Source: Gordius sp. MW1 (Eukaryota > Nematomorpha > Gordioida > Gordea > Gordiidae). Taken from it: 64,000 nt of DNA. The position numbers and the translations under genes are program-made. Of the stretch, positions 58,848 to 64,000 are shown piece by piece. Each line of letters starts with the position of its first letter. Position 1 is the stretch's first letter. The notes beneath the pieces were generated by a model that was not told the origin of the DNA, searched no databases, and saw nothing but the letters and a program-made list of their open reading frames with translations. The stretch is taken from positions 21,102,001-21,166,000 of the forward strand of contig OZ038530.1 in assembly GCA_964036665.1 (NCBI GenBank), read 5' to 3'.

Positions 58848-59728
58848 TTTTTTTTTTTTAATGTATATATTGTTTATTTGAACGTAAGAACATTATAAAA
58901 ACGAAGTGTCAAAATTCGAAAAATATAGCGGATGTAAAACAAAATAAAAATATTATGATTCAAAAATGTCGCATGTGTCATCTTGTAAAAGTGGCCAACT
59001 GTCGGCCAGGGATTTAAAATTGTACTTAGCTATAAAAATACCAATTTTTTGTTTAAGTAAAAAATTAGTGGAATATTTAGAGGGCGGGCAGCGACGGCTG
59101 ATTTCTTTAAAAAGCTTAATGGCGGCCGGACCAAAAGTCCCAGAACACGAGGCAACGATAGGGGTAAAGATATTAGATGGTAGGAGGGCCTGGTATTTAA
59201 CCGTTTTGCGGTGTTCGGCGAGAGTCAGAGCGTTGTAGTTTTGGTTAGAGGGGGCGAAAATGTCTATGCAGGTGAAATCCCATTTAAGGGGTAGACCATT
59301 TTGCCAAGGGATAAGGGTAGAGCCGTCTGGTCGCATCCTTCCCTCCAACGAAGGGTCTGACGGCTCTAAAACGGAGGGAATGTTGGCTTTTTTAAAAGCG
59401 GCTTGGATAAGGCTATTCACCTTTTAGTGCCTTATGTATTTAAATTTATTGTAAAGGCAGTGTAGGGGATGCCTTGCAATGTCTATGCTCTGGGAGCAGT
59501 TGCGGCAGGAATATTCCTTTGAATAGGGAATTCCTAGTCTGAGGGCGATGGCGTATGCTAGCTCTGGGTCCTCCAACATCAATCCAGAAAGTGAGCTAGG
59601 ATAAGCTTCAAACCACTCGTGACCCGATCCGTCAAAAACTAAAGATTTAAGGTTGAAGTGCTGGCGGGCGTCGCAACTCGATAAGAGGTAATCAACGGAG
59701 CGCGATACGAGGCCAGCATCCCAATCCT
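58848..59728 (-). mobile_element. RLE-type non-LTR retrotransposon, copy B, 5'-truncated
   Basis: 881 bp, minus strand, beginning at a poly-T (58848-58859, the A-tail) and ending abruptly where it matches copy A position 3246. About 98-99% identical to copy A 3246-4083 by eye. It keeps about 34 nt missing from copy A, so its C-terminus reads LADSWPLLQDDTCDIFES. It has one stop (CAC TAA AAG, near 59425) where copy A has CAC GAA AAG. It contains the knuckle (about 59456-59509) and endonuclease. Such 5' truncation is typical of target-primed reverse transcription. Confidence 0.9.
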
Positions 59729-60269
59729 ACCCATTCCATCACATAAGAGGATGATGTAACTGGAGCGAAATTTTTAAGATGCCATGGTAACATTTTATTT
59801 GGTGCCAAAATTAGCTTATTTACTCACACCTAAATGATGTAATATTTATTAGGCGTGTATTTGGATGATATTTTATTCAAAGGGGGGAAAATTGGTTTGG
59901 TTTACGGAAAAATAGGATGATGTTTGATATAAAATTATCCTCGCATGTTTAAGAAAAGTATCTAGATGTTTGCGGGGAAGGGGCTAATGGTAATAACATC
60001 TCCTTTTCCCCACATAATCTCCCGATGCATTAATTATACAATTTCTGGATCGTGTATATATAGTTTATAAAGGGAGGAGAAGACATGACATTCAAAGTTA
60101 TTGAAGCATTTATATGAAAGCGATAAAAATGGAACAATAAAGGAAATAGATAGAAAGAGCAAAGACAAAAGAAATAGTTCAGCTAACGTCAGTACGGAGG
60201 ACACGACCATCTTGAGTGGAAACACCACATATTTACTACCATATCAGAACATATTTTAAGTCCGTATGT
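59729..60269. other. Intergenic, nothing recognised
   Basis: No gene. A minus-strand frame at 60034-60228 has a hydrophobic, low-complexity product and no support. Confidence 0.35.
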
Positions 60270-60277
60270 ATTATATA

Positions 60278-60920
60278 CAGGGTTTCTTTAAGAGGAAATG
60301 CTACGGGGGGGGGGGGGGGGTATTTTCAACTTTCGGGGGGGGGGGCTAAAAAAAAATTTTAATTGCTAAACTATTTTGTATAATATTTACTGATTTTTAT
60401 TGGTGATTAAGTGATATATAAATAGATACATACACGCCTAATCGATAAATAAATACATGTAACTTTTTACCGAGTAACTGTTCTTTTAAGAAAGTAACCG
60501 AATTCTTCTTTGTTTTTTAAAGACATACTCCTTCATCGCCATATCTAAATATTCTTCAGTAGGAAGGTCGGCCCCTTCTATAGATATTCTCATACAGTGG
60601 TCTAAACTAAAGATATCTCCCCTAGCCTGTTTCTTAATGCAACCATAATTTGGTTCATTGCACTAAAAGACCTTTCAACAGTCGCCGTTGTCAAAGGTTT
60701 GTCATTAGTTTGGCACCGAACCGTTTCAACTAATCATACCCCAAATTGCATATTTGAATAAATTAGGTGTTTCCGATCCATTCAAAGTAGCCGCAAGAAA
60801 TTTGAATAATTATTGACCTCATGATGGAACTTGAGTTCATGCTTCAATCAAAACTCTCCGGGGGGGGGGGGGGGTATTTAAAATTTCTGCCCCCCGGGCT
60901 CCCCTTTGAAAGAAACCCTG
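60278..60920 (-). mobile_element. hAT transposon relic
   Basis: 643 bp with inverted ends CAGGGTTTCTTTAA and CAGGGTTTCTTTCAA, flanked by exact 8-bp direct repeats ATTATATA (60270-60277 and 60921-60928). On the minus strand near 60730-60520 a decayed hAT C-terminal dimerisation region is readable: TATVERSFSAMNQIMVALRN, RLGEISL and, after a shift, EGADLPTEEYLDMAM. G-runs lie inside both ends. Non-functional. Confidence 0.85.
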
Positions 60921-60969
60921 ATTATATATAATGCTAGAGATATATATATACCATAAATATAAAATTAAT

Positions 60970-62010
60970 AAAAAAACGAGGGCCTTCGGCCCTCGTGGGA
61001 AGGGGGAGAAGGGAAGGGGAGTAGGGAAGGGAAGAGGGGAAGGGAAGGGGGGACGACTCATCTGTACTTCCTATAAATGTATCATATTTGCTATGCAATT
61101 TATGGGCGAGAAAAGTGGGAAGGGGCGATAATGCCTATAGGGGGGTATTAAATGCCTAATGATTAATTAATTATTTATACAAATTTTCCATTTATAGGCA
61201 AAATTTAATATAGGCAAGGGTTAGGGTTAGATTTAGTGTTTGCATCTAGTTGCGTATTACATTAGTTTTTATGGCCTTTAGTGATTATGGGTCTAACAAA
61301 CATTATATTATAAAACATCACAATGTTAAGAATTTGCAGAATTGTTGGGAGAAATTTTCTGTTGAATTTGAACAATTTTTAATTAAAAAAATCAAAAGTT
61401 TGGCCAATGGTCATTTTTTCTCTATTGGTCAGTACCAACAGATACTCTATAAGTCAATTATAGCCAAAAAAACGGGAAAAAAAATTTTGATGCTCACTTT
61501 GGCCAATGGTCATTTTTTTCCATTGGTCAGCAGCCAGCACACGGTAAAAGTGGATATAAATTCATAATAGTCAAAAAAAACGAAAAAAAAGTTTTCGAAT
61601 CACATTTTGGCCAATGGTCATTTTATTCCATTGGTCAGCAGCCAGCGGACGGCCAAAAAGTCATAATAGCAATGGTAGGAACAGGAACAATCATAATAGT
61701 CAAAAAAAAACGAAAAAAATCATTTCGATTCACATTTTAGCCAATGGTCATTTTTTCCATCGGTCAGGAGCCAGCGGACGGCCAAAAAGTCATAATAGCA
61801 ATGGTAGTAACAGGAACAATCAAAATAGTCAAAAAAAACGAAAAAATAAACTCGGATTCACATTTTGGCCAATGGTCATTTTTTTCATTGGTCAGCAGCC
61901 AGCGGACGGCCAAAAAGTCTTATTATCAATGATAGTAACAAAAACAATCGTCAAAAAAACTCCGGGATTCTAGCCCAAAAACTAGTTAAATTGCATAGCA
62001 ATTAAAAGTA
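60970..62010 (+). repeat. GCATAGC composite repeat, copy 3
   Basis: Begins with the perfect hairpin CGAGGGCCTTCGGCCCTCG (60978), a purine tract and ATTTGCTATGCAATTTATGG (61086). Five units with TGGCCAATGGTCATTTTTT start at about 61401, 61500, 61608, 61738 and 61866. Each continues with CCATTGGTCAG, CAGCCAGCGGACGGCCAAAA and a run of AAAAAAAACGAAAAAA. It closes with a decayed B-box inverse (GGGATTCTAGCCC, 61964) and AAATTGCATAGCAATT (61989). The frames at 61250-61973 are translations of the array. Confidence 0.78.
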
Positions 62011-62059
62011 AACAACTTCTATTTATGTTTATTATATAATAATTTAACGTAGCAATTAA

Positions 62060-62252
62060 AACCCGACCCCGCCCGAAAGCGAGGGAGATAGAGATGAGGG
62101 GTGGGGCACCTCTTTCTCATGCATTAATTTAAAAAATCGATAACCTAATATACCCAATGCAAATAGATAGGGAGGGTAGACAACGGACAACGGACGGACG
62201 ACGGACAACGGACAACCAAAAAACGAGCCCATAAATTGCATAGCAATTAAAA
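62060..62252 (+). repeat. GCATAGC right-end fragment
   Basis: Contains ACCCAATGCAAATAGATAGG (62152), a short GGACAACGGACG tandem, GACAACCAAAAAACGAGCCC and ATAAATTGCATAGCAATTAA (62231). It matches 15541-15632. Confidence 0.7.
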
Positions 62253-62458
62253 GTCTTTACATGCCTTATGGGCCATTTAAATTTTATTCAAAAGCCATAA
62301 AAATTATTAAAATTTTGTCCTTAAGCCGCTATTTGGGCGTGCAGATTATCCATAAATAAAGTTATTTCAATAATAAAGTTAATCTCAAAGTAAAAAATAC
62401 ACAAGAAATTTTACTATATGGTGACTTTGATGGTCAATAAAAAATTTTTAAAGTTAAG

Positions 62459-62586
62459 ATCTCGCTGATAAAACCTCTTATCGTCTCGTCCCAAGATCAA
62501 AATGCTCGTCTCTATTTCGGCTTTTTTTAAAGTCTCATCTTCGCTTCGTCTTGGCTTTAGAGACGAGGCGAGACAAGATCACTATA
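62459..62586. repeat. Solo TCTCG-rich array
   Basis: TCTCG/CGTCTCGTC variants followed by GAGACGAGGCGAGAC and ATCACTATAC, the same style and end as the right array of the 16873-18698 element. Confidence 0.6.
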
Positions 62587-62902
62587 CAAGAAGCACAGCT
62601 TTAAAATCAAATTTTTATAAATAATCAATAGCTTAGAGGAGCTTTAAAAAATATAATGAATATGCACTTATGGATTTCGCTAGGAAATGGCAGAGAGAAG
62701 TAAAAAAGGGTAGAAAATGTTTTTAGAAATGTAACTTCTCCCTTTTGCCTCTCCAGCACTTACTATTTTTTTAGTTCCTCTAATTAATATCCTGGCTATT
62801 ACCATGTATATAGTTTATTTTCTCTATTATGCATTAATCAAGTGGATACAATTAAGGTTGCAATATATAAATTTAGGTTCACAATTATATATTTGTAATA
62901 CA

Positions 62903-63483
62903 CATAGACTAATAAAACCATAGACTGCCGAACAGCTGATAATTTTTCAGCAAATATAGCAAGCGCCATATTGTGGGAAATTGCAACCAAACAATAGATT
63001 TAAGCATAATTTATTGTTCTAATATACTTATTTTTTATTAATTTATAAATTAAGCTGTTAGTCTTATTTATTTTCTACAATATTTTATCGTGGAGAAGTA
63101 TAAATGTAGTGTAGCTTAATTTGAATATGCTTTAGCGCGGTCACAGATATTTGAATATACGCGTAGTCATTTGAATACACCTTAGTTTACACCGTACTTT
63201 ATCTCTTATTTGATTACTACTTTTATATATGTCCTTCGCTATGTGTATATAAAGCCTTATCCACCTAATAAAACAGTCTTTGTCTTTTGACTAGTCTCTT
63301 GGTTTAAATCGGAGTGTTATACGGGAGCCTAGAATACGGGAGTTTAGGCTATATACCGGCCGGCCACTTCGTTACAATAAATATACCTGTTTTTGAGTTT
63401 TTCCTACAATATGGCAGCTATTTTGGTGTGTGAATGATTTTAATAGTAAAAATCAGTCTATGTTTTATTAGTCTATGGTAATG
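62903..63483. mobile_element. Inverted-repeat element with CATAGACTAATA ends
   Basis: Left end CATAGACTAATAAAACCATA; right end, read inverted, ACCATAGACTAATAAAACAT. GTAATACA flanks both sides (62895-62902 and 63484-63491), consistent with an 8-bp duplication. Inner sequence also pairs (GCGCCATATTGTGGGAAA against TTTTCCTACAATATGGC). No protein. The CCATAGACTAA end is shared with the foldback at 57132. Confidence 0.65.
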
Positions 63484-63573
63484 GTAATACATAACCTGTA
63501 CCTAAATGCTTAAATTACTAATTCGCATTCTATAGCGGATTATTTAAATAAATTGCATAGCAATTAATTAAAA

Positions 63574-64000
63574 ATGACAATTGAAACTGTACCGCACATC
63601 GAATTACCCTGGTAAAATTTCTTAAAATTTATCGTTATTTTTTAGGATAGAAAAATATAGACCTCATGTATTAACAGACGTAGTCGGGAATGAAAAAGCT
63701 ATATCAAGATTTTCGGTAAATTTCGATAAATTATTCGTTAATGTGATTGTAGGTTTTTGCTAAAGAAGGAAACATTCCTAACGTTATATTATCAGTAAGT
63801 TGTATGATTAATTTTTTTAATAAGTAAAAAGGGACCCCCCGGCACTGGTAAAACATCAAGTATTCATTGTTTAGCCAGAGAAATGCTTGGATCTCAATAT
63901 AGAGAAGCTGTTCTGGAACTGAATGCATCGGATGATAGGTTTTGAATTTGTTATCTAATGATTTGTGTTTTTAATGTTTTTTTAAATTTATATTACAAAT
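63574..64000 (+). CDS. RFC2: Replication factor C subunit 2 (RFC2/RFC40), 5' part
   Basis: Exons 63574-63611, 63646-63715, 63753-63794 and 63832-63938 join in frame from ATG; introns are 34, 37 and 37 nt. The next intron starts at 63939 (GTTTTG) and the gene runs off the window. The product reads ...[20 protein letters not shown], then [32 protein letters not shown] and [10 protein letters not shown]. These are the small-RFC signatures: the PWxEKYRP box, Walker A (GPPGTGKT) and the ELNASD box. '[15 protein letters not shown]' matches RFC2 rather than RFC4 or RFC5. The subunit is one of the AAA+ ATPases that load the PCNA clamp onto primer-template DNA in the nucleus. An AATTGCATAGCAATTAATT motif (63552-63570), part of the dispersed repeat, ends three bases before the ATG. 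Confidence 0.96.

Noticed and set aside
58966..59238. Plus-strand frame of 90 codons
   Set aside because: Shadow of the minus-strand endonuclease region of copy B.
61401..61960. CRISPR array
   Set aside because: Units of 100-130 bp are imperfect, lack unique spacers and lie in a eukaryotic dispersed repeat.

Overview
The window reads as nuclear DNA of an invertebrate animal. It is strongly AT-rich and intron-bearing, and its few genes are separated by long stretches full of mobile elements. Four genes can be placed on known families from the sequence alone: PDCD5 (minus, 668-1311), a glycogen-targeting PP1 regulatory subunit of the PPP1R3 type (minus, 25548-30172, 5' end not found), an intronless seven-helix receptor (minus, 40945-42099) and the 5' end of the clamp-loader subunit RFC2 (plus, 63574 to the window edge). 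A four-exon BTB-BACK gene (plus, 7801-9577) is also well supported. Several introns are tiny (34-40 nt in PDCD5, BTB-BACK and RFC2), while the PPP1R3 gene carries introns of 0.4-1.9 kb. The species cannot be named from this; compact introns are known in several invertebrate lineages.

Layout. 0-10 kb: PDCD5, a nearly complete RLE-type non-LTR retrotransposon, a short Helitron-like element, then BTB-BACK. 10-25 kb: a rotted Gypsy LTR element, nested inverted repeats, a 1.8 kb element bounded by TCTCG-rich ends, and two isolated exons on the minus strand (one FN3-like). 25-30 kb: the PPP1R3 gene. 30-45 kb: short inverted-repeat elements (one with TTA duplications), a foldback element, an LTR-like element nested in a Helitron end, the receptor gene, and copies of an unrecognised composite repeat. 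46-63.5 kb: almost solid nested transposons, including two decayed Helitrons, more retrotransposon copies, a 1.4 kb G/C-rich foldback and a hAT relic. RFC2 follows.

The genes are ordinary housekeeping or signalling genes with no operon logic between them. The most unusual content is the repeats. One is a composite family whose ends carry AATTGCTATGCAATT-type hairpins and a GGACGGACAACC(G/A)AAA segment. Its body holds tandem CCAATGG/CCATTGG hairpin units and tRNA-like B-box modules. A second family of short elements has CATGGGCGTAGCCAG-type ends; three copies are flanked by exact 8-bp target duplications, a fourth by one with a single mismatch, and a fifth by an imperfect one.
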